Assembly (NCBI GenBank): GCA_030141605.1
Contig: JAQGDQ010000016.1
Span: forward strand, 262,282-326,281
Source of the DNA: Tubiluchus corallicola
Taxonomy: Eukaryota > Priapulida > Priapulimorpha > Priapulimorphida > Tubiluchidae
Direction: 5' to 3'
Length of the DNA stretch: 64,000 nt
A program made the position numbers and the translations under genes. The notes below the pieces were generated by a model. The model was not told the origin of the DNA. It saw only the letters and a list, made by a program, of their open reading frames with translations, and made no database searches. This document shows positions 12,901 to 23,844 of the stretch, in pieces (within the stretch, counting starts at the first letter, position 1; every line of letters begins with the position of its first letter).

Positions 12901-15900
12901 TTTTACATTAAACCACAAGTCAAAAGAACAAGACAGGCCAAAAGCATAAAAGGGAACCAAAGAAAAGAGACTGGTAAACATGCAATATGTTTAACACGAA
13001 ATCAAATTAAATTCATTATCTTTAAAACAATATACACTATGTCAAGTAATCTTTGATGACTTTAGAATGGCTAAGTAATGGTCCATAGAAACACTACACA
13101 TGGTACATCATACTTGACAATTGTTGGTAGATTTAAATGTAAACTAATTTATAAGTTTATAAGTTATAAGTTTATTTACTTACCTTAGTACAGTTATGTA
13201 TAAAGTGACACTGACTAGTCAGCAGTCGGATTGAAAACAAATGTGATTGACTACTCAAACCAACGCCCTGTGGGACGACATCCTCTGCTAAAAGGTAGCC
13301 ATCTAAACAGTCACCTCGATAGTCAAAAACACGTCCATCAAAACTACGAAAGTGGTCGGTGCACCATGATATGCAAGTGGCTGTGGATGTATATCCAACT
13401 AAAAAGAGAAAATTATGCTATATTAAGTATCCAGCTATCCTTGAAAATCCTTTGCTATTCAAATTCTGTTGGTTATTTATGCAAACCAAAGTTTTCACCA
13501 TTTGATTTAGGCATGAACACGTGCAAAAATGAGATTTCTAAAATTTCATACAACTTTAATATCAAATATTTCAAATTACAGATCTAAGAAATAAACTTAT
13601 TTTAACTGTAGCACTGAGATGCCATTTTATTGAAAGGATGGAGGCCAGTGTTGTTTGAAAATACTACTCTGCGTTCCAATAACCTTTTTAGTTGGATGGC
13701 AAAATTTGCTAGTGTTCTATTTTTGTCAAAGCTAATAAAAAGTAAACCACATATAGTATTCTCAGTACTCAGTTTTCATTCTTGCTAGCTTGTGCATACT
13801 AAAATACTAAAGCACTAAGCAAGCAGAGATGTAGGATTTGTCGATCAAGCAGAACCTTAGAAACAGTTCATTAATTTACATACCTTAGTGGCCTATAAAA
13901 CTGGATCAGTAGTGTGCAACTCAATATCCAGCATCTTAAATTTTAAACATATTAAAATGGCTCACACCAGATTTTAAGAGTTTGTTTACAAGCTAATGTA
14001 CAAACCAGCAGGCTCTCCACAAGTGTCACCAGTAAAAGCTTCAGTGCAATTGCAGTTGTTCGGTGCAATACAGACACCTTCATTTTGACATGGCGGAATA
14101 CATACAGCTACAAAAACAAATTCACAAATATTACAATTACAGATTTATCTGGTAGTGTAATGACTAAATGCTTCTTTGAAAGTGTCCTTACCCAATAATT
14201 GGTTCCATTTGTCCAGATAGGCCTATATGACTGGCACAATATGTATGGGCACTGCCAGAGGTTAAAAAATTTGACGCACATGCAAATAGGGGGTCTGTAG
14301 CAGAGCCTCTGCCACCAATGAATTTTCATGTATTTAAGCACATTTTGGAAGCCTCAAACAAGATTTCTATTCTGGTACATAGACTTCCTCAAATGTGAAA
14401 AATTCTGCTTTAATAAATATATTTGACCTATATTTACCTAGGTAATATTCATTGTATTTAATTTTAATAGTCACATATCTTAAAAGCAAGTTCGTAATAC
14501 ACTGCAAAGCGGATGATCCATTACTTAAGCTTAATTTATTTAGTGTCAAGATTATCTATCCAGCAAATTGTGGATAGTCACACATAAAACTGATTTGAGA
14601 CTGTTAAGTTTACAGCCTACCCATTGTTCATACAAAATTTAATATGTTTGCGTACATGCTAATTTTTGCCACTGGACACAGCTAAATGCAATTTTACTGC
14701 ATTATAGACCATTTTGCGGTTGCTAGAAGCTATTTCCTCAGGCAAGTTCACCTCAAACGCGTGGCTCATAATTTCACTACTACCGTGAAATGGTGGGGGG
14801 GGGGGGGGCAGGATTACGTCTAAGTACTATTTGAATTAGCAAACTCTTGTATTTGAAATTATTTTTTGCAGAAGTAACAGTCATATACCCGTGTCACATT
14901 CTGTGCCTGTCCAACCACTGCAACAAACATTATCAATTCGCTCTTCCTTGGATTCCCTATAAATGTAATAGATATGAATTAATTACTTAGTAATATAATC
15001 CATATGTCTGGTTTCTTACAATGGTTAGGTTAAATACCGTACTGCAAATCAGAAACGGTAAAACATTAGCATATATTACGATAATGATAGTAAGAACTAG
15101 TGATTGAGTAGGCCCAGTCATTCTGTGCAAAAATGATTATACCATATCTTTTATTCTCATTATAATTAATCTTCAATTTTGAATTATTATGGATTCGCTT
15201 ATTAAAATTTAAAAATTTACTGCAGTAATAGGTTCCTTAGATAACACATTAATACACAGTGTGCATTTAAAAAAATACACACTGCAAAAATTTCACATTC
15301 AATTTAAACAGAGATTTCACTTATAATTAAGTCACTATAGGCCTGTTAAAATTAGAAACAGTATTAGTGTCCAACTGTCCATGTACTGTAAACTTGAATC
15401 TGCAGTGTTTTACACACAAAGAATAAAGTGTTTTAATGCAGAAATGCTTGTTTTCACAGTGTTTACTTTTTAAAATAACTTTCAAACTAAAAGAAACTGA
15501 GATTCACCATTCAAAATCATAATCATGTTTACGTCTATTGTAGACATTAGACAGGAAGAATTCCAGCATAAAAGAAAATAAAATAAATCTGCAGTCAAGA
15601 TAAGTAAACACAACAGTAAGCCAGCAAAAAACTAAACACTGCTAGTGACTTGACAGGACTATTTCCGTTTTATGTGGAAAATCAGCATTAGCAGACACAT
15701 CTGGCGCATTAGCACGCTTTCTAACTAACTCTCAGTCAAGCACCAATTTTATGCCGTCAAATCTCAATCCGCTTTTCCTTTTCTGAATGCATTCATTTCA
15801 AACTACAGATATAACTTCTTACGGCAGTCTCTCACCTGCTTCAATGACGTATTTCAGAAATAAGCCTTTTCACAGTCCCAGCGATTGATGATGATCGTGA

Positions 15901-18059
15901 AAAGGTAAACTTTTACGTGTACCAGACAGCCAAATTCTGTACACTTGACAGTGATTCGTAGCCCATGCTATTGTAATAGTAACAGTTTACCTTACCTAGT
16001 TCATTTTTCCTTGTTCCCAAGCAAGATCCCGCACAGACTAATGTATAATTAAGTAAAGTCCACGTTAAGCAACTAACGTTACTCAACTGGGCTTTACTTT
16101 TTATTTCTCACATGTCACGTGGCGGCTGTAGCTAAGACGCGTTGCTGTGATACACTTAACCTTTGACTTACAGCAACTGGCGTGCGCACAACGAAACGGT
16201 TTAATGCAGACATTGCATGATTATGTATGATTTAAATATAAACGTTGGGACAATACAGCGCTTACTGAAGTCACAATGGAAAAAAGAAATAAAAAACAGT
16301 TAGAAAAGTAGAAGCTGAGAAAAATTGTGATTGTGGCAAAACTGAGATTTATGAAGAATGGTGTGGAAAATTGGGAGAGGCAACAAATTATGCAGTGACG
16401 TCTAATGAGAAAATAATAATTTTTATAATACAGTTATGAAAAATATATTGAATAAAAATTAGACATGATAAAATTAAAATGTAATTACTAAAATGAGTGT
16501 AAGGAATAAGGATGGTTTAATGAGTTCACCGTGCGTGAAGGAATGTGATTATGATGTACGGTACATTTTGTTGAAATGTGGGGTAGCTAAAAATGTGTGG
16601 AAATCATACAATGAACGAAGACGATGTTCAGTTATTACGAGCACACTAGCAAAAGCCAGTGCCTGAATCAGACAAGAATTACAGTTTAGAGAAATTATGG
16701 TGGTCAATGTAAGGACAAGTACTTGGCAGGATACAATTTTTTGTTTTGCTCCTTTGCGAATTGATGTACATTAGCCTGATGGCCTACGCATGCACTGACA
16801 TCATTATGACATCAGATTGTTGACTGGGTAGCCACTGTGAAACACCTGTTTCGTCTTCACCCGTAAATTGGTTGTAACACTGCTTCATGCATGGTCTTTA
16901 AACAACGCCCATTCAAAGAACATGACAATTAAACAACATTCACAGATTGTTTTGTTTATTTAATGTACCCTATCTCCGCTATCTATTTTACCTCATGACA
17001 TCTATCCAAAATATAACCGTGTCTAATAATAGTATATGACAACTAATCTATTTTTATAACTTGTTGCTAAGCAGAAGTCAGCTTTATGCTGATTGGATGC
17101 TTGACTGACAGTGCCCATTATCTGTCAGTCATTACATAATTTGTCCACTAAATCTCATCTATCAATCATTATTACGTCAACTGCCCATTGGTTAACATTG
17201 TCTAACTATTGGTCAGTAGCATAGCTCCTACATGAGGGATGCCTATATGCTCATGTTATAAATGACTAAATAAAATAAATAACTTATGTAACCTGATCCA
17301 CTTAGCTTGCTTGTGAAACAGTCAGTGCAGCTGCGTTTACAAATATGTGTGCTTATTCAACACGACTGTACAATGCTTATTAACAGTATATTGCAGACGG
17401 AATAAGTTTAGCATTTCTAACAAGTGAGTAACTACTTAAACGATATTTTTACAAAAATTAATAAATATATAATATTTGCATACAATCCCATATTACTCAA
17501 ATGTGCAAGTTGAAATTTTGTTCTGTAAAATTTGTTACCATCAATGTTTTTGGAAGAAATATATTGCTGTTATAATCTACTCTGTACTATAATATTAAAC
17601 GATTTCGATATTAATTTTTACTTCACTCTTGGGCGTTTCTTAATTGTCAGCGAGACATGCAATAGGACATAACGGCTCTCTAGCAAGAACAAGGAAATTG
17701 TCGCACGGATAGTGAAAGATAGAGGCAGAAAAATAAAAGGGAAACCCGGATTTTGCTAATTAAATTCTGATAATGCTCATAAAAGGTAAAAGCAGCACGT
17801 AAGCTTATTATTTGGATTGTTAAAACGTTATTCCTAAAAGTAATATTGCAGATGCACTTACAGGATTAGCGGACATTCAGTTCTTCCATTTGCGATCTCC
17901 AAATTTAACACAAATTCTGCAAGAACTGTCGTATCCAGCCTCCATGTCATTGTCTCATTATATGACGTATCGGCTAATAAACAGCTATCTGTAGTTTTAG
18001 TCTCATCGTGAAGGACCATTATGTCAGTTGCAATCATGTCACATATTTGATCGTTATTC
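787..18059 (-). CDS. VWD-C8-TIL multidomain secreted glycoprotein, partial gene (16 exons seen)
   Basis: Extracellular protein of the VWF / gel-forming mucin / otogelin / SCO-spondin group. Exons in transcript order: 17862-18059, 14889-14956, 14006-14107, 13184-13398, 12469-12589, 10160-10324, 9699-9775, 9042-9161, 8347-8506, 6885-7128, 6014-6155, 4435-4569, 3940-4113, 2753-2923, 1351-1603, 787-927. Every exon is bounded by AG/GT, and codon phase carries through all joins, giving about 828 residues without a stop. Domain order: Cys-rich EMI-like end, EGF, VWD, C8, TIL, VWC-like linker, VWD, C8, TIL. The first exon starts at an acceptor, so the signal-peptide exon lies upstream and was not found. 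The last exon ends in a donor, so the C terminus lies left of the window. Family members are secreted, disulfide-linked and often polymeric. Which paralogue this is cannot be settled from two D assemblies. Confidence 0.9.
1351..1603 (-). CDS. C8 domain 2
   Basis: Single exon encoding AEEWCLVITN...FSQCHSLVSP...RMCKYDICSYDG...AMCNSIATYSHAC...WAKNC. This is a complete C8 module, here in one exon where C8-1 is split in two. Acceptor TTGCAG at 1604-1609; donor GTGTGT at 1345-1350. Confidence 0.87.
2753..6155 (-). CDS. VWC-like linker and VWD domain 2 (four exons)
   Basis: Exons 6014-6155, 4435-4569, 3940-4113 and 2753-2923. The linker ECKQGQWDC finishes the VWC-like piece. The second VWD opens CSVLSGHHYITFDGLEYEY and contains GMCGTFNFNIRDELLSPYG, the family's GLCGTFN-x-N-x-x-D-(D/E) calcium loop. 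As in VWD1, the CGLC vicinal cysteine is missing (QGMC). The donor at 6013 is GTGCGT, weaker than its neighbours, but the phase and domain continuity support it. Confidence 0.88.
6885..7128 (-). CDS. TIL domain 1
   Basis: One exon encoding a trypsin-inhibitor-like Cys-rich domain: CPGGQFWSECTSQCKRTC, then CVPGCECPPGLYLNG, then ECLTAEQCPC. This is the usual TIL spacing, with an extra YYHKKLYEPG segment at its C-terminal edge that starts the VWC-like linker. Starts with the second part of an Asp codon (phase 1 acceptor) and ends two bases into a Cys codon that the next exon completes. Confidence 0.9.
8347..9161 (-). CDS. C8 domain 1 (two exons)
   Basis: Exons 9042-9161 and 8347-8506. The cysteine pattern CPDS...YC...KC...AACHPY followed by KTCNHDYCYG and ECADKG is the eight-cysteine C8 module that follows VWD in mucins and VWF. 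The intron between the two exons (8507-9041) is almost entirely a degenerate 45-bp minisatellite. Confidence 0.88.
8571..9028. repeat. 45-bp minisatellite, about 10 copies
   Basis: Units begin TGTACTGAACAGTAAGAATG and end around ATCAGTGGGCATA. Starts near 8626, 8671, 8715, 8764, 8809, 8852, 8897, 8942 and 8987 give a period of 43-49, mostly 45. Copies are diverged, so this is an old array. It fills the intron between the two C8-1 exons and makes spurious ORFs on both strands. Confidence 0.85.
9308..9530. mobile_element. 223-bp MITE, Tc1/mariner-like (TA target)
   Basis: Left end CCGGGTGTTCCAGAAGCAAT and right end, read inverted, CAGGGTGTTCTGGAAGCAAT form terminal inverted repeats of about 24 bp with three or four mismatches. 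TA flanks both sides (9306-9307 and 9531-9532), the target duplication of Tc1/mariner elements. No coding capacity. Sits in an intron of the VWD gene. Confidence 0.7.
9699..13398 (-). CDS. VWD domain 1 (four exons)
   Basis: Exons 13184-13398, 12469-12589, 10160-10324 and 9699-9775. The domain opens with CISWCTDHFRSFDGRVFDYR, matching the C-x-x-x-GDPH-x-x-TFDG-type entry of VWD domains, and contains GLCGNYNGNPLDDL, the loop whose Asp/Asn side chains bind calcium in family structures. The vicinal-cysteine CGLC motif is reduced to VGLC, so the oxidoreductase-like signature of VWF D1/D2 is absent. It continues without a break into the C8 exons. Confidence 0.9.
10857..11602. mobile_element. Inverted-repeat DNA element (MITE) carrying a nested hAT MITE
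   Basis: Both ends are CGTATATACTCGCATATAAG reading inward, extending to a perfect match through the GCCGA that follows, and each is flanked by GTAC. An internal partial copy of the same motif (GTCGGCTTATATACGGG) lies near 11522. Excluding the nested insertion and its duplicated target, the element is about 471 bp. The 4-bp GTAC may be target duplication or part of the repeat, because it is palindromic. Superfamily not assigned. Confidence 0.75.
11027..11293. mobile_element. 267-bp hAT-type MITE nested in the 10857-11602 element
   Basis: Ends are CAGTGGTGTATTG and its inverse CAATACACCACTG (13-bp perfect terminal inverted repeat). Flanked by an exact 8-bp direct duplication TGTGTCAC at 11019-11026 and 11294-11301, the target-site length of hAT elements. 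No coding capacity. Confidence 0.88.
14006..18059 (-). CDS. N-terminal exons: EMI-like Cys-rich segment and EGF-like domain
   Basis: Three exons (17862-18059, 14889-14956, 14006-14107) of the VWD gene. The first encodes 65 residues with a single CDM cysteine, an N-glycosylation sequon (NET) and no domain I recognise. The second carries the signature VCCSGWTGTEC, resembling the CC-x-GW-x-G-x-C end of EMI domains. The third is an EGF-like repeat running from VCIPPCQNEG to FTGDTCG, with all six cysteines. EGF followed directly by VWD is found in otogelin-type proteins. Introns here are long (about 2.9 kb and 0.8 kb). The EMI label is a resemblance, not a firm assignment. Confidence 0.75.
14791..14810. 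repeat. Poly-G tract
   Basis: A near-pure run of G following GAAATGGT, in the intron between the exons at 14006-14107 and 14889-14956. Confidence 0.8.
15522..15668 (+). repeat. SINE-like dispersed repeat, copy 1
   Basis: Diverged copy of a family of about 145 bp also seen at 51838-51985, 51989-52126, 52142-52285 and 61358-61515. Shared landmarks: TACGTCTATTGTAGACATT, then AGAATTC, then AATAAAAGAAA, then CAGTAAGCCAGCAA, and a GTGACTTG-like end. Lies in an intron of the VWD gene. Family unknown to me. Confidence 0.65.
16051..16100. other. Nested hairpin-forming palindrome
   Basis: Outer arms AAGTAAAGTCC and GGGCTTTACTT, inner arms ACGTTA and TAACGT around AGCAAC. The segment could fold as a two-tier stem. 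It may be the remains of a small inverted-repeat element. Intronic. Confidence 0.4.
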
Positions 18060-18065
18060 CTACAA

Positions 18066-18150
18066 AATAATAATAATAATGATATTGATGGTGATGACGA
18101 TGATGATGACGACGACGACGATCACGATGACATCATTGATCTCGATGCGC
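18066..18150. repeat. Compound trinucleotide microsatellite (AAT/GAT/GAC)
   Basis: Runs of AAT, then GAT, then GAC triplets immediately upstream (minus strand) of the acceptor of the first visible VWD-gene exon. Confidence 0.8.
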
Positions 18151-18774
18151 TAAAAAATTGTAGACGTTACGATAAATTATAAACGTTATGGCAGATTCAT
18201 TTTACAAAACTTTGTCGTAGCACACACCTAACTTTACAGCACCTTCGGAGATGTCGTAACTCGATAATAGCAGTGTTACTAATAGTATTATTACATTTCA
18301 AAAATCATATAATAATTGATCGACAGTTTGGAAATACTGTAAATACAGTAGCGGTAATTATTCAAGTAAAATATTTACTAAACAATTAACAAATAAAAAT
18401 GATCATGCACCTCATTTATAGGAATTACTGTGCTAATTTTGTACGCACTGCGCAGTGATGATTATGCGTTGATATAATGCATAGTATTAACATCGATGAT
18501 GATGATTAGCGATAGTGATTATTGTTATTATTGCTTTCATCATTTGATTTCCATATAAAACTGTCCATATAAAAACAAAGATTCACATGATATAATTAAA
18601 ACTATAGACAATAAGAAATAAAAGTGCGCAAGGGAATAAATATTTGTACTACTATCTAAAGTCAAGGCAATGTAAAGAATTAAATTTCGCAGTTCAATTT
18701 CCCAATTTTTAAAAAATGTAAAGATAGTGACATGAATAGTGCCTCTTTTAGATTTTAGATGAGGATTGTAATGA

Positions 18775-18930
<156 letters not shown>

Positions 18931-19186
18931 GCGCTCTCAATTTATAGCCTTTTCATGTGCAATTTTTTTAAATTGTGCCGTTTGAGACTTATATCAACAT
19001 GTGCATGAAGTGACCAGCAAGGTGATTACGGTAACTTCACAAGAAACTGACTAATCATATTTTTAATATTTGCGAAAACTAATCTTTTTGCTGAAATTAT
19101 TGCAAAGCTTTGGCCAAGAACTTGTTTGGCAAGGTGATCTGGTGTGGAGAAAATAGCATTGTTGTTAATCACGCATGTATTGTCCA

Positions 19187-19306
19187 AATCACGGCCAACT
19201 CACATTGAAAACACCGGTTCTCGTCTGATGACCGAAGTTAAGCAACGTAGAGCCTGGTTAGTACTTGGGTGGGTGACCGCCTAGGAATACCAGGTGCTGT
19301 AGGCTT
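19187..19306 (+). rRNA. 5S rRNA-like sequence heading a LINE-type element
   Basis: 120 bp matching the 5S rRNA layout: CGGCCA near the start, CTCGTCTGATGACCGAAG, box A-like AAGTTAAGCA, then GCCTGGTTAGTACTTGGGTG and GACCGCCTAGGAATACC (box C region), ending GTGCTGTAGGCTT. Length and internal promoter elements are intact, but no T-run terminator follows and transcription would read on into a GC-richer leader and a LINE ORF1. It is therefore better read as a 5S-derived promoter head, or an element inserted at a 5S gene, than as a functional stand-alone 5S gene. Confidence 0.75.
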
Positions 19307-21066
19307 GCGGAATGCCCACACTGTATCTCGACACTAGGCGGAGGAGCTGCACAAACAGTCAACGGCTAGAGGGCGGAGGAGGTCAAGTGACCAAACGGCC
19401 ATGTGTAGAGGAGTAAACCTTCCAAATCAGGAGTGGAGCCTAGAAGGCGGACCAGTGCAGCATGCTCACTGACTCCGGCAGCTAACCTGGTGCCAAACGT
19501 ATCGCTCCGCTTTCCTTTGGACTACACCAGCGAGGAAGAGAGGGGGTTCCTGTTGTCTAAGCAACTCAGGATCTCCATACGCCTTGCCCAGGCGTGCGCC
19601 CTGAGGACGTTCAAGGATTGCACTGCTCAGCTACAGTCGACGCTGCAGCTCCATCAATGTGATCAATAACTGACTCTCTTGGCCCACACTCCATTGTCTT
19701 CCGAGACAGAAGGATGCCAACCACAACCATTGTCCCGACAATAGGGTAATTAAGTAACTATTATGGCTCCTGTAACGTGCAGTTTATGCAGGCGGAAATA
19801 CCCTGATGCTGTACCACGCGTAGCATTTGGACAGCTAATTATTTGTACAAAATGCCATACATCTAGAAAATCAGCACTAGACAATGGCGACTTTGAAACT
19901 TTATTTGACGAATCTTAGTCCGTAAGTCAAAGCAGTACAAGCAACTGGTATGCATCTGCCAATGTCAGGTCTAATCAACTTAATGGAGAGAAAATAGTGC
20001 TCATTCACAACGAAGTAAATTATTTTGCGCAGAACCAGCTAGAAGCTGGTGTAACGTACCTAGATCTATCAATCATTATCCACGATCATTATACTGACGA
20101 GGAATGCGAAGAAGCAAAAGCGTTACTTTTGAACTTCATACTGACAGAAGCAACAGACAGGCCAGACTTCACAAAGAATAGGATCGGGCCTATAAAACGC
20201 AAAGCAATCGCGATGGACATTCTCAAACTCATGCAGTATAAGCCAATCATAGATGCAGTACCGACCCCTAGGTTTGTGTCTGCATATTTACATAAGATTC
20301 CGCCAATGATCAGTTGACACCTCGATGATTTTAAAGAAGCTGCAAATGGTTCAGCGAGAGCTTAGTGAACTCAAAGAGAACTCGATGTACAAGAGTGTAC
20401 TAGACACTCTACTGAAAGCACATCAGAATAGATCTGTACCTGCTAATGCTCCAGATTTAGTTTCATCGCAAAAGAAAAGCTATGCAGAAGCAGCTAACAG
20501 TTGTGATGAGAACTTCCAACTCTTAAATTCAGGCAAACAGCGCTCGCGTAAGAAAGTTGTTGCTGCTGTAAATGATAGCGACGGATTCGCTGAAGCTAAA
20601 AAGCGCCGACGTCCTCGGCTCGGGCAAACCAACAGCCTTAAGAAAGTGATCAGCGACTGGTAGTTTGCTTCTCAAAACGAGTAAACCGCTTCGTCGAATA
20701 TTCGTGACGCGTTTAGACCAGGACACGCAAGCGTCAGAAATTCAACATTTCATAGATGAGTCGTGTGACATCTGTGTTACTGTTGAGCAGCTCAAGACTA
20801 AATATAACACGTACTCTTCGTTTGTTATTAGCTGCCACGGTACTGACGAGTACAATGAAATTATGAGCGCCGAATTGTCGCCAGCAGGAACCTTAGTGAA
20901 ACCATATTATACGCCAAAAGTAGCAAAGAACAAAACTATTTTATCACAAACACTAACGCAAGAATCAAGACAGCCTTCGACCGGTCTGTACATATCACAT
21001 ACTCTTGCTGTACATATCACAAGTAGAACAATTAAATATGGTATTATTGTTTATACTGTGATGTAG
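19307..21066 (+). mobile_element. Broken non-LTR retrotransposon ORF1 unit downstream of the 5S head
   Basis: A leader of about 450 bp (19307-19762), visibly richer in G+C than its surroundings, precedes a decayed ORF1. The element lacks any recognisable endonuclease or reverse transcriptase after ORF1, although LINE copies are usually truncated at the 5' rather than the 3' end. Downstream DNA returns to AT-rich sequence by about 21060, with no clear tail repeat. It could be a deletion derivative or an ORF1-only non-autonomous family riding on another LINE. Confidence 0.65.
19763..21066 (+). pseudogene. LINE ORF1-like protein, interrupted by one stop and two frameshifts
   Basis: From the ATG at 19763 the product starts with a Cys-rich finger (CSLCRRKYPD, then IICTKCH: two CxxC pairs), then an in-frame TAG at 19916. 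The same frame resumes at 19997-20317 with an acidic helical region. A +1 shift leads to 20325-20663 (a coiled-coil-like stretch, then a basic SRKK / KKRRRPR tail), and a second shift leads to 20665-21066, whose start RRIFVTRLDQDTQASEI through SSFVISCHG to TLVKPYY resembles the RRM-like C-terminal domain of LINE ORF1 RNA-binding proteins. Order finger, coil, basic, RRM-like is consistent with one ancestral ORF of about 430 codons. The exact LINE clade is not determined. Confidence 0.6.
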
Positions 21067-23211
21067 TATTATTTTAAACTTTATTACATGTTGTCAATAA
21101 TTTGAAATGCATATGAAAAGATAAAATTGTCACGTCAAGATGTGAGCTTGTCATTTCCACCTGACATAGTGTTTAGTGACTTTTGTATTTTTTTTGACTT
21201 TGTCGCATAATGTATGCTAAATTTAGTTTGCACACTGGTAAAATTTTTAATTTTTGGTGGTGTGCAAAATAAAAATGTTTTTAGCAACAGCCTAATAGTA
21301 CATATAATAGAGGAGAGAAGCATTTTGAAACTTACAGATTATAACTTCACTTAGGATGTGTACGTATATTCATAATGTACTCGGAATGCATAATAGCCCT
21401 CTACTAATTTACATCTATAGAGACATACTCATTCTTTAAATTTTACAGTTAAACTGCATTTGCTAAACTACATTCAAATGTTCTAAAGCTAAAACTGTGA
21501 TATGTATTATACTGTTGTTATACCGTTTATACAGGCTAAGTATAACAAAGTAAATTCACTGTGAACGAGCCTTTATTTTTATATTAATAGGTTATTTGCA
21601 ACTAGTTAAAGGATGGTTATTAAAACCTACACTATTACTTTGCAATTGGATTGTGAGTTGTATCAAATTATACCAAATATATACTCTATGTAGAGATTAT
21701 GTTCTCTAGTTTGTGTTTTAATTAATTATTAGTTGGGGAATCGTGTAGTAGTAGCCTGTTCATAAATTTTTCTCTTCTTTTTTAATATTATGAATATGGT
21801 TTGGTTATTAGACAAAATTTTAGATTGCACAGTAATTGCTTTAACAGTGATTTCATCTATATTTTACTGGTTTTAGCCATGCAGTGTTTGGCATTCACTC
21901 TCTTTTCTGATTTTTTTGCAGTTAATATGTTATTATAATTACTTATTCTCTCACTCTATTAATGGGACTATCAATAGTTCACATGCATCTAGACGGTTTT
22001 CAACATGACGCATGTCAGCTGTTTACATGCAAGTCACAAACGTACATGCTTTGCATAGTATACAAATTTCTGGTGTACCGCATTCTCCTTGCCAGACAGA
22101 AACAGGAAATCTTTTTCACGCGTAAATTTACCAGACAAGTGAATTGAAGTGAAAACTTTATTGTTACATCTATATGACTACATCTAAGAGTATCCAAGGT
22201 AAAATGGCGAAAAATCATGCATTAGTGGGTTTAGCGAGTAGGCTGTTATTTCTCGATGGTGTTTCGACAGTGAAATCTGACTTTTTGACCTTTAATGCGT
22301 GACCTTGAAGTCCAGGGTGAAACCAATACCTTTGGTGCCCCTCTGTGAAGCTTCTCATCATCACATACCACCATTACTCGACATATAGTACTCTCGGACG
22401 CCAACCTTCAATTTTTGCCCCCACCAGCATAGGCGAAAAAAATTTTCAGTATACATCTGGGGCACACGCAGCCTAACTCGCCCATTCCATGACCTTTGAC
22501 CCGAGTAGGAGACAATAAATCCCTACTTGAATAGTGTGCCCTGTGAGTTTCAATATAGCTTTGTGCTTCTGTGCATTATTAGGGGAACAAAAAAGGCACA
22601 AGGATAAATAACACGTGAAAGCCTCCCTTGTTGAACTGCGGGACAGCGCATGATTTCCAATGAAATACAAAGAAATTTACATTTTTCAATGTGATATATT
22701 TTAATAATACGCTGCCATGGAAAATCACTGGCACTTGTTTAAACTATCAATTATAGTCTTTCCGACTCGGACTCATAGAGTGAAAGAAATCTTGTCACAA
22801 AATTTGCAGCTTAGATAACTATTTCAACATAACTAAGACAAAAAACTCTGTAGTAAAAGCTAGTAAACTTTTCTTTAAAAAGCAAGATTTAAAATCCCTT
22901 TAGGGTTCTGAAACTGAAAAATATGAAGAATAAGAGTACTGAAACATCAACCAGCTAAACTGTTAAAACATTTGCTGCTAAAAAGAGAAAAGAAAAATGT
23001 ATAGTTAAACAAAAAAAATACATGTATGTAAAAATACAGAATAATTAATTAGTAAAAGCTCGGAACCAGTGTTGTTTTTGTTACTGTAGAATGAATAGAC
23101 TCAAGCGACTACATATAGATATATTTTTGAAAACAACTGAACACTAGTTAGAATGAATCGAGCGTCTTCACCCGTTATGATCATTTATCTGGTAATTCAT
23201 TTTTTTCGGTT

Positions 23212-23253
<42 letters not shown>

Positions 23254-23844
23254 AATCTCTCCAAAACTTGTCTTTAAGTAAACACTCCATTAATGCTGAA
23301 AAATAGAGAGACCTTGTATCATTTAAGACTGGTTTTTTTTGTTAAGAACGCTAGTCTGAGACTGTGCCTTTAGCTATAAGTTTCCTAGGATTTTCTTGTT
23401 TAAATCTTTACTTAGTGGTGCTGTGTGCAGAGATTATAGGTTCGCGGGATAAAGGTAAGAAATAGCATAGAAACTCAGGTAACTAACTACCTGTCGCTCG
23501 GTATTTTATTTTTATAAATCAAATTACTGATTTAAATCAAGTCAGCAATTGAATGTTAAAAATTCGGCACGGAGCCATACTAAATTAATATCAATATGTC
23601 TGGCCCAGCTAAATGATTCCTTGGAAGACAGTCGAAAAATTCATCCTTGCAACTAGTCTACCAGATTCAGCATTTCCGATGTTAGATCGCTGACACTAGA
23701 TTGGTTCTCTAATTAAATTATACTTTTGATTAATTAATGGCAACATTATTATTGCAGTAATAACATTATTATTCATAATTTACAAACACAAAAATAATTA
23801 AACTTTGATACCAAATTTGAAAGGCAGGAAATGTGGAAAAATCG
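21067..23844. other. Gene-free AT-rich intergenic DNA
   Basis: No exon with plausible splice sites was found on either strand. Contains an (AT)n run at about 23215-23249 and unclassified, moderately GC-richer sequence around 22180-22500 that may be an old repeat. Confidence 0.5.

Noticed and set aside
13231-13587. 118-codon plus-strand ORF
   Set aside because: Shadow of the VWD1 first exon on the opposite strand, which has splice sites and domain motifs.
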